This document shows positions 1 to 9,615 of a stretch of 64,000 nucleotides of DNA, one piece after another. The notes beneath the pieces are model-generated. The model was not told where the DNA came from. It ran no database searches and was given only the letters and a program-made list of their open reading frames with translations. Within the stretch, counting starts at the first letter, position 1. Each line of letters starts with the position of its first letter. The translations under genes and the position numbers were made by a program. Source of the DNA: Rhodobacterales bacterium (lineage in GTDB: Bacteria > Pseudomonadota > Alphaproteobacteria > Rhodobacterales > Rhodobacteraceae); NCBI GenBank assembly GCA_025362795.1, contig JANYFE010000078.1, positions 40,525 through 104,524 of the forward strand. The letters are read 5' to 3'.

Positions 1-371
1 TTCTGGCCAGCCGCGGCTATGCCACCCTGTGCCCCGAGGATCTTTCCCCCGCCGATCAGTTCCGTCTGTTTGAACAGGCCGAAAGCATCGTGGCGATCCA
101 CGGTGCCGGCCTTGCGCCCTTGCTCTACCGTTCGCCAAACTCGGCGTTGCGGCAGCTGATCGAAATCCTGCCATGCGGTCACATGACGGATGTTTACCGG
201 ATGATGGCGGAACAGGTCGGTTGCAGCTGGATCGGTTTGCGTGGCCGGATCAAGCCCGAACATGTTCTGCCCGCCTATGATTTTGACCGCCCGTTCCAGC
301 GCTTTTCGCTCAGCGCCTTTTCGGTGGACATCCGTTCTCTGGCGCTTGCCCTAGACATGGCCGGGCCTTGA
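1..371 (+). CDS. Glycosyltransferase family 61 protein, C-terminal part
   Basis: The reading frame is open from base 3 and stops at 369-371, so only the last 122 residues or so are present. The residues HGAGLAPLLY followed by a hydrophobic stretch and LIEILP match the conserved end of family 61 (DUF563) glycosyltransferases, which transfer a sugar from a nucleotide donor. The start lies outside the window. The gene precedes four sulfotransferase-like genes on the same strand and so fits a polysaccharide assembly locus. The donor and acceptor sugars cannot be told from the sequence. Confidence 0.75.
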   Translation, partial: LASRGYATLCPEDLSPADQFRLFEQAESIVAIHGAGLAPLLYRSPNSALRQLIEILPCGHMTDVYRMMAEQVGCSWIGLRGRIKPEHVLPAYDFDRPFQRFSLSAFSVDIRSLALALDMAGP

Positions 372-465
372 GGCAGGCGTGTTTTGGCCCCTGAAAACCC
401 CGTCCTTGTTGACAAGCATAGGGTTCACGTCGAGGTTATTGTTCTGTGTTAAGGATATTTTGCGA

Positions 466-1167
466 ATGAGTTTGGTCAATTTCATCGGATCACGGATCAT
501 TACCGCCGAAGCGGCCCGCATCTCGGCGCCTCCGGGCACGATCATCCGGGGGGGCTATCGCAACATCGTTCTTGCCACACCCATGCGCAGCGGAACGCAT
601 ATCGCGATGGATCTGATCATGAACAATCTGCCGCGTTACCGGCGGCGCCCGCTTTACATCAACCTCGACACCTTGCTTTTGCGCGACCTTGCCCGTGACA
701 CCCTGTATGATGCGGCGGGTTATGTCGTGAAAACCCACTTCCCTTCCGGCCGGGTGCGCAACTTCCGGCCTCAGATCGAGCGGCTCGCACGGCAAAGCCT
801 TGTCGTGATTGTTCATCGCCCCACCGCTGAAATCCGCGCGTCGCTGCAACGCTGGGTCGATGCCGGGCCCGATCTGCCGCGCATCAGAAAGCAGCTTGCC
901 AATCTGGAGTCGGAGCTCGCCGAGTTTCACACCTTCTGGCAGGCCTTTTCGCCCTATAATGTCACATTCCGCGATCTGTTCGATGCAGAGCGCTGTCAGG
1001 TCATCGTTTCCGACATCGCCCGCCTGACCGACCATCCCGACACCTATTGCAAGACGCCACTGGTGCCGGTTTCAAAGCCGATGCTCGTCTATCTGAATAA
1101 GGCCCTGACCCGAACGCTGGGACGCCACGCTCCGCGCATCGACACCACGATCCGCTCGTTGCGCTAG
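466..1167 (+). CDS. Sulfotransferase-like protein (first of five)
   Basis: The product has 233 residues if translation starts at the ATG at 466, which has AAGGA ten bases upstream; an upstream in-frame start at 379 lacks a good site. TPMRSGTH at residues 38-45 looks like the 5'-phosphosulfate-binding loop of PAPS-dependent sulfotransferases, KTHFP at 89-93 resembles the segment following that loop, and HRPTAEIRAS at 117-126 resembles the 3'-phosphate-binding strand and helix. The family moves a sulfo group from PAPS to a hydroxyl or amine. There is no signal peptide, so action would be cytoplasmic, on polysaccharide or lipid-linked intermediates. It is divergent from classical families, so the exact activity is inferred. 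Confidence 0.6.
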   Translation: MSLVNFIGSRIITAEAARISAPPGTIIRGGYRNIVLATPMRSGTHIAMDLIMNNLPRYRRRPLYINLDTLLLRDLARDTLYDAAGYVVKTHFPSGRVRNFRPQIERLARQSLVVIVHRPTAEIRASLQRWVDAGPDLPRIRKQLANLESELAEFHTFWQAFSPYNVTFRDLFDAERCQVIVSDIARLTDHPDTYCKTPLVPVSKPMLVYLNKALTRTLGRHAPRIDTTIRSLR

Positions 1168-1244
1168 CGGCCTGTGCCGGTTCGCGATCCCGCTTCCGAT
1201 ATTGGTCGCAGTATGGCATCAGCCCAGTAACAAAAGGATCGGCC

Positions 1245-2126
1245 ATGTCGGACCCCAGACACATTTTCACTGTGATCGGATTGCAGCGGTCCGGCAACCA
1301 TGCCGTGATCGACTGGATCGGTTCGCTGTATCCGTCCTTTGCCTTTTACAACAACAACCCCCACGACCTTTTCGCGGATGTCGACGGGTTGAAAACCCTG
1401 ATTGCGTCGCGCCCCGAGCCCTGCATCGTCTTTTCGTTCGAGGATTCGCCGGGCAAGACCCCCGATGCCACCCAGCCGCTGGTTGCGTCCGTCACGTCGT
1501 TTCCCGCCGATCGCTTTGCGGATTTTGACTGCCTGACGCTGTTCATCCTGCGCGATCCTTACAATCACTGGGCAAGTCGCGTGGTCGGCCACAGCTCCGC
1601 GACCGAACGGGGCACCGGGTTGACCAGCGATCCAAGCTGGGACCATTTTCGCAGGAACTGGCTGGCCTTCGCAGACCTGCGTTCACAGCGGCCCGATGAT
1701 TTCATCTTGTTCAACGATTGGTTCCGCCGCGCGGATTACCGCCGCGACATCTGCCGTCGCCTTGGCGGAACTTATTGCGAAACGACGCTGAACCAGATTC
1801 CCACGGCAGGCGGCGGCAGTTCGTTTGATGCCACCCCGCGCAAAAGCTATGGCGTGATGTTGCGGAACTGGCGGCACTATGTATCGGCCGGCTTCTTGAC
1901 CAAGCTGATGCGCAAACCAACTTATTATCTGCGCCGCGTCCTGTCGCGGCCCCAACTGGGCAGTCAGCTCAAGGTCGATCAACGCTGGCAAGCCATCAGC
2001 GCACAGCCAGAGGCCCAGGCGTTGTTTTCCGACGCGGCAATCCGGGCGCAGGCACAAGGTCTGTTTGACGCGTCCATATTGCCGCCACAGCCCGCTCTGG
2101 CCGTCATCGCGAAGTCCGGGACCTGA
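1245..2126 (+). CDS. Sulfotransferase-like P-loop protein (second)
   Basis: The 293-residue protein starts at an ATG preceded by AAAGGA. Residues 12-24 contain GLQRSGNHAVIDW, a P-loop-like motif near the N-terminus as in sulfotransferases, and residues 102-112 contain LRDPYNHWASR, the place where the 3'-phosphate-binding Arg and Ser usually sit. Length and layout fit a cytoplasmic sulfotransferase. It is 77 bp after the previous gene on the same strand and probably belongs to the same unit. The substrate is unknown; a kinase-like P-loop function is a less likely alternative. Confidence 0.55.
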   Translation: MSDPRHIFTVIGLQRSGNHAVIDWIGSLYPSFAFYNNNPHDLFADVDGLKTLIASRPEPCIVFSFEDSPGKTPDATQPLVASVTSFPADRFADFDCLTLFILRDPYNHWASRVVGHSSATERGTGLTSDPSWDHFRRNWLAFADLRSQRPDDFILFNDWFRRADYRRDICRRLGGTYCETTLNQIPTAGGGSSFDATPRKSYGVMLRNWRHYVSAGFLTKLMRKPTYYLRRVLSRPQLGSQLKVDQRWQAISAQPEAQALFSDAAIRAQAQGLFDASILPPQPALAVIAKSGT

Positions 2127-2319
2127 ATTCGCTGCTTGCGACCCGTTGCACCGCGCGCCGGCTCTGATGACGTGACCGCAATTAACTCTGGGCTGTATGC
2201 CCATGGAACTACCGCCCTAAGCTGCAATTCGCGTTTTTACAGTTGCTGGTTGCCACATCTGGGGAATCTGGCTACCGTTGCGCGGGGTTTCTGGGGCGAG
2301 CACTACGAAAGGCAACGCC

Positions 2320-3012
2320 GTGATAATCTCGCATTCCCATCGCTTTATCTTTTTGAAAACCAACAAGACCGCTGGCACCTCGGTCGAAATTGCCTTGTCG
2401 AAGTTCTGTGATGACCGCGATGTTCTAACCCCTTTCAACGCCGCAGACGAGGATTTGCGTCAGGAACTTGGTGCCCGCCGCTCCCAGAATTATCAGGCAA
2501 GCCTGCGGGAATATTCCCCCGCCGACTGGGCCTCTCGTTTGTTGCGCGGTGAAAAAAGACTGCGGTTTTACAATCACATACCAGCCGCTTTGGTGCAGTC
2601 GAGGGTGCCAAAAGACGTTTGGCTGAATTACTATAAATTCTGCATCGAACGCAATCCGTGGGACCGTGTCGTGTCCTCTTACTTCTGGCGCAACAAAACA
2701 GAGCCGCGCCCTTCCGTTTCCGAATGGCTTGACAGCGGCGGTCACAAAATTCTGAAACAGAATGGTCAGGACTTGTATTGCATCGACGGCAAGATCGTAG
2801 TCGATCGCGTGCTGCGCTTTGAAAATCTGGCCGCAGAGTTGGACGAGGTTCGCCAAAGCCTTGCCTTGCAACAGCCCCTTGACCTGCCGCGCGCCAAGGG
2901 CGATTTCCGCAAAGACCGGCGGCACTACCGCGACATTCTGACTTCCGCCGAACGTGACCGGATCGCCCAGGATTTCGCCTTCGAGATCGCGACCTTTGGC
3001 TATGAATTCTGA
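2320..3012 (+). CDS. Sulfotransferase family 2-type protein (third)
   Basis: The GTG at 2320 has AAAGG seven bases upstream and is preferred over the longer frame from 2278; the product is 230 residues. FLKTNKTAGTS at residues 11-21 is the phosphosulfate loop seen in carbohydrate sulfotransferase family 2 proteins, YNHIPA at 84-89 matches the conserved HIPA region, and ERNPWDRVVSSYFW at 110-123 is the typical 3'-phosphate-binding segment. The gene is visibly less GC-rich than its neighbours and is set off by about 190 bp, which may reflect separate acquisition. The likely role is sulfation of a sugar in the exopolysaccharide; the target is not known. Confidence 0.75.
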   Translation: MIISHSHRFIFLKTNKTAGTSVEIALSKFCDDRDVLTPFNAADEDLRQELGARRSQNYQASLREYSPADWASRLLRGEKRLRFYNHIPAALVQSRVPKDVWLNYYKFCIERNPWDRVVSSYFWRNKTEPRPSVSEWLDSGGHKILKQNGQDLYCIDGKIVVDRVLRFENLAAELDEVRQSLALQQPLDLPRAKGDFRKDRRHYRDILTSAERDRIAQDFAFEIATFGYEF

Positions 3013-3095
3013 CCCTTGGCGTGGTCGCAGGCTTAGTGCTTGAGCGTCGCCACCAAAGCCTCTAGACCAATGCGGTGAACATTAGGACGGAGCCT

Positions 3096-3716
3096 ATGTT
3101 GAAGCAGCCCAAGGTATTCTGTATCGGATTTCACAAGACCGGAACCTCGTCCTTGCGGCGGGCGCTGCAAATGCTGGGATACACCGTCGCGGGCTTTGAC
3201 CAGTTCCGCCACCTTGCCCAGAGACCCGGACTGACGCGGGCAGAGGTTGTTGCCCTGGCTACCACAACCGCGCGCGATTTTGACGCTGTGCAGGATATGC
3301 CCTGGCCCGTGCTTTTTGCAGAACTGGATCAGGCATTTCCGGGCAGCAAGTTCATCCATGTCGTGCGCGAACCGACCAGCTGGATCAAAAGTGCGGTTGG
3401 CGATTTTGGCAATCAGGGCAATGAACTGCGGCGTTTTGTTTATGGCAGCCCCGCGCCTGTCGGCCATGAACAGGCATGGCTGGACCGCTACCACCAGCAC
3501 AATGCCGATGTTGCGGCCTATTTCGCGGACCGTCCGCAGGATTTCCTGTCGCTGCGGCTGGAAAACGGCGGGGTCAGCTGGGCTGCGATCTGCCCGTTCC
3601 TTGGCGCCGCCATTCCCGACGCGCCGTGGCCCCACACCAACACCCGCCGCTCCAAGAAAACCCGGCAGTTCCTGATGCGAATGGTGGGCTGGCTGCTGCC
3701 CGTCAAGCGGCGCTGA
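3096..3716 (+). CDS. Sulfotransferase family protein (fourth)
   Basis: The ATG at 3096 follows GGACGGAG and gives 206 residues; an in-frame ATG at 3075 has no such site. GFHKTGTSSLRRAL at residues 11-24 is the hallmark loop of the Sulfotransfer_4-type family, and HVVREPTSWIKSAV lies in the position of the 3'-phosphate-binding segment. No membrane segment is visible. It closes the plus-strand run of four sulfotransferase-like genes and faces the minus-strand ABC transporter, with 39 bp between the two stop codons. The substrate cannot be assigned. Confidence 0.7.
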   Translation: MLKQPKVFCIGFHKTGTSSLRRALQMLGYTVAGFDQFRHLAQRPGLTRAEVVALATTTARDFDAVQDMPWPVLFAELDQAFPGSKFIHVVREPTSWIKSAVGDFGNQGNELRRFVYGSPAPVGHEQAWLDRYHQHNADVAAYFADRPQDFLSLRLENGGVSWAAICPFLGAAIPDAPWPHTNTRRSKKTRQFLMRMVGWLLPVKRR

Positions 3717-3755
3717 CAGCCGAAACCTGACCATCAGCCGCCCGCACTTCGCCAG

Positions 3756-5594
3756 TCAGATCATATCATTGCCGTCCACCAGACTGCGGAACTTTTCGTT
3801 GCTCTGGTACAGGTCGGCATAAGTCCCCAGACCAATCATCCGCCCGCGCTCCAGCACCAGGATCTGGTTGCAGTTGCGCACGGTGCTGATCCGATGCGCG
3901 ATCAGCAGGATGGTCTTGCTGCCGCTCAGCGCGCCAATCGCCCGCACGACTTCCTGCTCGGTCAGATTGTCCAGCGCGCTCGTCGCCTCGTCAAACACGA
4001 TGATCCCGGGATTGTTGTACAAGGCCCGCGCAATGCCGATCCGCTGGCGTTGCCCGCCTGACAGCCGCACACCACGCTCGCCGACCTTGGTGGCAAAGCC
4101 TTCCGCCATCTGGGTTTCGACGAAATCGAGGATTTGCGCCATCCGCGCAGCGTCACGAACCCGGTCGTGATCTATATCGGCAGGCTTGACGCCCAGCGCG
4201 ATGTTTTCCGCCACGCTGGCATCCAGCAGAAAAATATCCTGCGGCACATAGCCAAGATCGGCCTGCCAAGCCCGCAGGTTCTGCGGCGTGACCACGGTGC
4301 CATCCACCCGGATTTCGCCAGTGTCCGCGGCCAGCAGCCCCAGAAAAAGGTCAACCAGCGTGGTTTTGCCCGCGCCGGTGCTGCCGACGATCCCCAGCGT
4401 CGACCCCGCCGGTATGGTCAGGCTGATGTCGTGCAACGAGACAGCCTCGCTTTTGGGATAGCTGAAGCCAAGTCCGGCCAATTCGACTTCGCGGTGAAAC
4501 GGCAGCGGTTCGACATGTCCTTCATGCAGCAAAGGCAGGGCGTCACGCGCTGCCAGATCTTCGGAAATACTGTCCAGCGCCGCCTCTCCAAAACGCAGCT
4601 GCGTCACCGATTGATAGATGCCCTGCACCGCGGGCAAGATGCGATAGCCCGAAAAGGCATAGAATCCCAACAACGGCAAAATCTGCGCCAAGGGACCGGT
4701 TGCACTGTCGCGGTACTTGACCATCAGCGCCAGCGTCAGAAGGATGACGCCGCCAAAGGCAATGGCCTCGATCGTATAGCGCGGCACCATCGACAGGGTA
4801 GAGTTCATTGCCTGCAACTGCGAAAACCGCTTTGTCACGCTGCTGAACGCGTCGCGGTAATAGGCCTCTCGGCCCAGCAGCTTGATCGTCTTGATACCGC
4901 CCAGCGCTTCGGCGGTGATCCGATAACGCTCCTTGTTAGCCAGCACGCGCTCGCGCCCGGCCCGCGAGATATAACGCCGGATCACAAGGTAGATCCCGCC
5001 ATAACTGACGACCAGAACCGCAATACCAATCAAGGCCACGCCGGGGTTCACGACTACAAGCAATGTCACCAGCACGATCAACAGCGTGGTTTGTGCGAAC
5101 AGGTTGGTGGCCGGTTGATAGACCTGCGTGACCAGCAACGATATTTCCGACAGCAGATCCTTCGCCATGTCGCCGGTGTGGCGGTTCAGATAAAAGGCAT
5201 AAGGTTGCCGCAAATAGGTGTCCATCAACCGCGACGCGATGGAAAAGCTGCGCATCATGGTAAAGCGGTTGACCAGAAACAGCCCGACGGTGCGCACCGA
5301 AGCCGAGATGATCAGCAGCGCAAAAGAGGCGCTACCCAGAAAAATCAAAAAGCTTTCGGTCCCGCCGGACCCCAGAAAGCTGTAAATCCTGGCCAGAACC
5401 TGATTGCTCTGGATCAGACCCGGATTGGCCAAAACAGCCAGAAACGGCATGATAGAGACGGTTCCCAGCGTGTCGAACAGTGCCATGACGGTCACGATCG
5501 CCAGAACCACCCAAGCCTGCCGCTGTTCGCGCGCGTCCAGCAGCCTGTAGGCTTTTAAAAGTTGCTTCAAACTCTTCCCCCAAATGCTTTCCAA
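3756..5594 (-). CDS. ABC transporter with fused membrane and ATPase domains (exporter/flippase type)
   Basis: The protein has 612 residues: a six-helix membrane domain over roughly residues 25-335 and a C-terminal ATPase. The Walker A motif GSTGAGKTT is at 404-412, the Q-loop Gln at 452, LSGGQ at 511-515, Walker B with Asp535-Glu536, and the switch His at 567. It resembles PglK/MsbA-like exporters that flip lipid-linked sugars. Beside polymerase and glycosyltransferase genes, it most likely flips a polysaccharide intermediate across the inner membrane. The apparent start is TTG at 5594; no better start is visible upstream of the first helix. A peptide or lipid substrate is not excluded. Confidence 0.85.
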   Translation of the reverse strand: MESIWGKSLKQLLKAYRLLDAREQRQAWVVLAIVTVMALFDTLGTVSIMPFLAVLANPGLIQSNQVLARIYSFLGSGGTESFLIFLGSASFALLIISASVRTVGLFLVNRFTMMRSFSIASRLMDTYLRQPYAFYLNRHTGDMAKDLLSEISLLVTQVYQPATNLFAQTTLLIVLVTLLVVVNPGVALIGIAVLVVSYGGIYLVIRRYISRAGRERVLANKERYRITAEALGGIKTIKLLGREAYYRDAFSSVTKRFSQLQAMNSTLSMVPRYTIEAIAFGGVILLTLALMVKYRDSATGPLAQILPLLGFYAFSGYRILPAVQGIYQSVTQLRFGEAALDSISEDLAARDALPLLHEGHVEPLPFHREVELAGLGFSYPKSEAVSLHDISLTIPAGSTLGIVGSTGAGKTTLVDLFLGLLAADTGEIRVDGTVVTPQNLRAWQADLGYVPQDIFLLDASVAENIALGVKPADIDHDRVRDAARMAQILDFVETQMAEGFATKVGERGVRLSGGQRQRIGIARALYNNPGIIVFDEATSALDNLTEQEVVRAIGALSGSKTILLIAHRISTVRNCNQILVLERGRMIGLGTYADLYQSNEKFRSLVDGNDMI

Positions 5595-5755
5595 ACGACG
5601 AGCCGCCTGAAGAGGACCAAACAGCTATCCGTTAACGCCTAAACACAAAAATCAGGCCACATGAAGACACAGTTACATGAGAAACCGATTTTCCCTGCCG
5701 TTCTCAAAAGGCATGCGCAAGCGCAAGCAGGCTGTTGTCGACAGCCTGCACAATC

Positions 5756-7786
5756 TTAACCGTGCAGCATCTCTTTCAGGGTTTTCAGGGAATTTCCGTC
5801 GAATCGAAAGACTTCGACCCCCGTGACCATATGGGCGGTATCGGGTCCGGTCAGGCGATAGCCGTCGCCGTTCGGCACAAGTTTATAGGCCGCAGGTTCG
5901 CCGGACAGAACCAAAACATCCTGACCACCCTCGCCAGCGACAACGTCATTGCCCTTGCCGGTGACCAGTTCGTCATTGCCCTTGCCGCCGATCAGGAAGT
6001 CGTCCTTGTCGGTACCGGTCAGGGTTTCGCCAGCATCTGTGGCCAACCTGATGACACCCTGCTGGTAGCGCGCGCCGCCGCCGTCGCCAAACCACGATGT
6101 GCCATGCGCGTTCAGATCGACCAACAACTCCAGACGGGGGTTAACATCGCCCAAGGCGCTGGCCAAACCCCAGGCGCCAAATTTGTTGGCAGCCGCGACG
6201 TCGCCGAACTGCATGAACGGGCCGTCTCCAACAGTGGCCCAGGCATCCCACAGCCGCTGGTACAACGTCGCCATTTCGGCACTGCGCACATATGTCGACA
6301 AAAAGTCGGTCAGCGCCGCCAAGTCGGCTTCGCTTATTTTCTTCAGGCCAAAGCTTTGCAGCAGATGCTGCCCGCCTTCATAGGCAACGAATTTCAGCCC
6401 GAACTCATCGGCGATGGCTTTGCTGGCCTTCCAGCGGCCGATAATCGCCGGAATAGAACCGGGATACCCTGCGTCCTGCATCCGGGCCGTCAGCCAGGTG
6501 GCCGCATCCGTCGGTGACGCTTTGATCTGCGCCAGCAGATCGGCCCGCAGGTCGGGCTTCGCCATCGTCTGCGCCCCGAAGTAACTGGTCAGCGCCAGCG
6601 AATCAAAGACCTTGCCCGGCGCCACAAAGCCAGCTGGATCTTTCTCTGCCCATAGCGGCGCGGTCAAAAGCCGCTTGGCATTGCCTTCGCTGCCGGTCTG
6701 GATCGCCAGCACATTGTCGACCCTGGCAGCGGCATCGGCACCAAACACCTCGCCCCAGATCAAGGCAGATCTGGTCGCCAGCATCGCGTTATAGTCGATA
6801 TAGGCCCGCTCGTCCGTCGTCCCCCAAACCGCCGTCGCCTGTTCTTGCAACCAATGGGTCTGGCGGAATTTCCAGTTCCAGGTCTCGTTGCTGTACTCCA
6901 CATGCACCTTCAGCGCCGGATTCAGGTGGTCTCGCACGTAGCTGGCGAACTGGCGGATATAGCCGTCATCCGCCCCGGCCGGCATGTTGAACCACGGTTC
7001 GGTCCCGGTCTGGTTGGCCAGTTGCACCATCACCTCGACCGGAACACCGCGCCGCATCCAGGACGCATCACCCACCGTCGGCCGCTCTGCCCACTTGGCC
7101 TGGGTCGTGCCATTGGTCTCCATCCAGTCCATAAAGCGCAGGACCCGCGCGTCCTGCACCACGTTCAACCAGTCGGGGTTGAAAATCTCACCCGCAGCAT
7201 GCAGCGCCACATATCGCTGCGGCACAACCGAGATGTCGCGGATGTAATTGCCGTTGCGATTGGGGTCGGTCACCGTGATATCCAGCCCCATCGCGCCGCC
7301 CGCGGTGTTCTGCATCACAATCCGGCCCGGTTCAGAGCTGAGGATTTTCATATCCCCCGACAATTTCAGCGTGCCCTCGCCCTGATAGGTCAGCACATAG
7401 ACCCCCAGCCGCGACGCCGCCGCCAGACTTTCCCTACTGTTGCCCCAGGCCCAGGTTGTCCCGACCGCCGTGATACCATCGGGAATCCGGGTCGGCCAAC
7501 CCTGCGCATCCAGATAACCGCCGCTGGCAAGGTCTTCATTCTTCATCGCATTCCACGCCTTCTTGTCGTGACCGACAAAGGGACGGGACTCGTGCATCAG
7601 GTCCAGAAAGGGGCGTTCGGTTGACGAATCCGCGATGCCCGCCAGATTGTAAGCCAGCAAGGGATTTGAAACGCCCACCGCAGGCAAAACTTCGCCCACC
7701 GACCGCGATGCCGGCGTAAACGCCAGAATCAAGGCCGTCGCCACCCCGCACATCATCCGCCGTGCACCCAAAGTCCGCAGTTCCAC
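5756..7786 (-). CDS. Secreted glycosidase-like protein with short C-terminal RTX repeat
   Basis: This 676-residue protein starts at a GTG with AAAGG upstream, four bases after the preceding polymerase-like gene. Residues 8-30 look like a Sec signal sequence. In the middle, Asn300-Glu301 in VEYSNETWNW and Glu470 in AYEGG sit where clan GH-A glycosidases carry the acid/base pair and the nucleophile; this assignment is inference. Residues 596-625 carry two or three calcium-binding nonapeptides of the GGKGNDELV kind, usual in type I secretion substrates. A Sec signal with an RTX tail is an odd mix. A role in trimming or binding the locus polysaccharide is likely; a purely structural role is possible. 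Confidence 0.65.
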   Translation of the reverse strand: MELRTLGARRMMCGVATALILAFTPASRSVGEVLPAVGVSNPLLAYNLAGIADSSTERPFLDLMHESRPFVGHDKKAWNAMKNEDLASGGYLDAQGWPTRIPDGITAVGTTWAWGNSRESLAAASRLGVYVLTYQGEGTLKLSGDMKILSSEPGRIVMQNTAGGAMGLDITVTDPNRNGNYIRDISVVPQRYVALHAAGEIFNPDWLNVVQDARVLRFMDWMETNGTTQAKWAERPTVGDASWMRRGVPVEVMVQLANQTGTEPWFNMPAGADDGYIRQFASYVRDHLNPALKVHVEYSNETWNWKFRQTHWLQEQATAVWGTTDERAYIDYNAMLATRSALIWGEVFGADAAARVDNVLAIQTGSEGNAKRLLTAPLWAEKDPAGFVAPGKVFDSLALTSYFGAQTMAKPDLRADLLAQIKASPTDAATWLTARMQDAGYPGSIPAIIGRWKASKAIADEFGLKFVAYEGGQHLLQSFGLKKISEADLAALTDFLSTYVRSAEMATLYQRLWDAWATVGDGPFMQFGDVAAANKFGAWGLASALGDVNPRLELLVDLNAHGTSWFGDGGGARYQQGVIRLATDAGETLTGTDKDDFLIGGKGNDELVTGKGNDVVAGEGGQDVLVLSGEPAAYKLVPNGDGYRLTGPDTAHMVTGVEVFRFDGNSLKTLKEMLHG

Positions 7787-7789
7787 GAT

Positions 7790-9430
7790 CTAGCCTTTCT
7801 CGTTCTGCCCCGCGCTCATCCGCGTCGCAGGGCGTGGCCGGGCAAACATCGGCCGCTGGTCCTGTTGCGCGATGGATGCGGCGCTTTCAGTTTCGGCTTG
7901 CGCGGCGTAACGGCATCGCCCGCATAGCGCACCCGCAATCATCCAGGTCACTGGCGTCATGGTCGCGTTCAGGATCATGTCGATCAGATTGGCCGCCAGA
8001 ATAAGACACAGCCCGGCAGTGGCGAAATCCGGCTGAAGGCTGCGCCGTCGCCACAGCAGCAAAAAGATCGGGGCGCACAACAGGCCGAAGGTCGCCACAT
8101 AGCCCAGCCATCCAGTTTCCCCCATCAGCAGCACCCACATGCCGTCGGTAGTGCTGATGTTCAGGCCGGTTTTGGGGTCATGCAGCCGCGCCCGGCCATA
8201 GCCACCCCAGCCCGCCAGCGGCTGCTCATTCGCATGTGCCAGCAGCTGATCTTCGTTGTCAAAGCGGAACATAAGCGAATCCGCACGATCGACACTTATG
8301 GACGCCACCGCCTGATAAATGCTGTTGACCGGCACCAGCCCCGCACCACGCAGCATCGGATAAGTTATCACGACAAGGGCGACCAGCGCTGCAACCAGAA
8401 TCTGCCAGCGCGGCGCAAGCAGCAATATCAGCGGGCCTGCGACCATCAGAACCATGACCGCACCCAGACTGTGACACAGCAACAAAACCATCGACAGCCA
8501 CAGCCCGGCCAAAAGATAGACGCTCCGCCGCCCGGTGGTTTTCTCGTGCCGCCACAGCGCAAAGCCGGCGCAGGCGACCATCACCAGAAAAATCGCAAGC
8601 CACAGGCCGTGCTGCAAGAAAACCACCGGGCGAAATCCGTCATCACGTTTGGCCTGGGCAAAGGATTGTGCCAAAAACCCGTAAACCCACTTGCTGATCT
8701 GCGGGCTAAGCCGGACTTCCAGCAGGGTCGGCACGGAATAAATCAGACCGCAGATGCACAGAATCCGCAGCAGGATGGCCTGACCGTTCGGGCTGCCCAA
8801 CAAGCGCTGCGCCAGCCAAAACGGCAAGACCAGCACGATCGCGGTCAGGATCATCGACATCGAATCGTACAGCGCCAGCCCCTGCAACGTGCGCGGGCCG
8901 ACATGCAAAGGCTGCTGGTTGGTATAAAGCGTCAGGAATTGTGTTAACAGGGCCAGCCCGATCAGCAGCAGGATAAGGCGCGGCATTGGCAGGATGCCGG
9001 CAGGATTTGCGACGGTTGACTGAATTTGGGCGCTGGTTCTGACCGCGCGTCTTTCAGTCTGTCGGGTAAAGCCAAGTGCGCGCCCCTCCGCCGGTGCGCT
9101 GGCCGCGGCGGTCCTCGTCTCTTGGCGGGTCATGGGTCGCTCACTGCGCGACCGCGACACATAGGCGGATCCTGCTTCGTCCAACGCGGAAAAATAGGAC
9201 ATGACCGCAGCCGCCATCACCGGAATGAATGCCTTGTCCAGCGTCGGCAGCAAAGGCGGGTTGATCCCCACACCAAACGGCAACAGCAGATAACCACCCA
9301 GCACCGACCAGACCAGCGCCTGAGCCTGCGGCAACATGCGGAACAGCAGGAATACGACAACGGGCCAGCTGAAAAGGGCAAGATAAGAAAAGCTATTGGG
9401 CATTCTAAGGCCGCGACCGCCCCCTAACAC
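7790..9430 (-). CDS. Polysaccharide polymerase-like (Wzy/ExoQ-type) integral membrane protein
   Basis: About 546 residues with ten or more hydrophobic helices and one large polar, Arg/Ser/Ala-rich loop around residues 90-150. The later loop carrying GWGGYGRARLHDP before two final helices resembles the periplasmic loop of O-antigen ligase/polymerase proteins. The GTG at 9430 has AGGA seven bases upstream; an ATG at 9403 gives a protein nine residues shorter and is a fair alternative. It lies directly upstream of the RTX glycosidase-like gene, in the same unit. The expected role is joining repeat units at the periplasmic face of the inner membrane. Confidence 0.7.
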   Translation of the reverse strand: MLGGGRGLRMPNSFSYLALFSWPVVVFLLFRMLPQAQALVWSVLGGYLLLPFGVGINPPLLPTLDKAFIPVMAAAVMSYFSALDEAGSAYVSRSRSERPMTRQETRTAAASAPAEGRALGFTRQTERRAVRTSAQIQSTVANPAGILPMPRLILLLIGLALLTQFLTLYTNQQPLHVGPRTLQGLALYDSMSMILTAIVLVLPFWLAQRLLGSPNGQAILLRILCICGLIYSVPTLLEVRLSPQISKWVYGFLAQSFAQAKRDDGFRPVVFLQHGLWLAIFLVMVACAGFALWRHEKTTGRRSVYLLAGLWLSMVLLLCHSLGAVMVLMVAGPLILLLAPRWQILVAALVALVVITYPMLRGAGLVPVNSIYQAVASISVDRADSLMFRFDNEDQLLAHANEQPLAGWGGYGRARLHDPKTGLNISTTDGMWVLLMGETGWLGYVATFGLLCAPIFLLLWRRRSLQPDFATAGLCLILAANLIDMILNATMTPVTWMIAGALCGRCRYAAQAETESAASIAQQDQRPMFARPRPATRMSAGQNEKG

Positions 9431-9615
9431 GTTGCAATCCTGCCTCTCTAGCACTTTACCCCCGCTTTGCACATGTGGAATGCTGGGGCCGACAAACCAT
9501 CGCCTACGGCCAGAAATCGCTTACGAATGGCGGGCAAAACGCCTATAAGATCGTCGGATGTAGCTGTTTTCGATCGCGACTTTTGCATGGACCGCGCCCG
9601 GGTGAGATTTGATTG

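Noticed and set aside
4134..5558. Long open frame on the strand opposite the ABC transporter
   Set aside because: Its product is rich in Gln, Arg and His with no family motif, and it mirrors a clear ABC transporter with all ATPase motifs. It is a product of GC-rich codon use.
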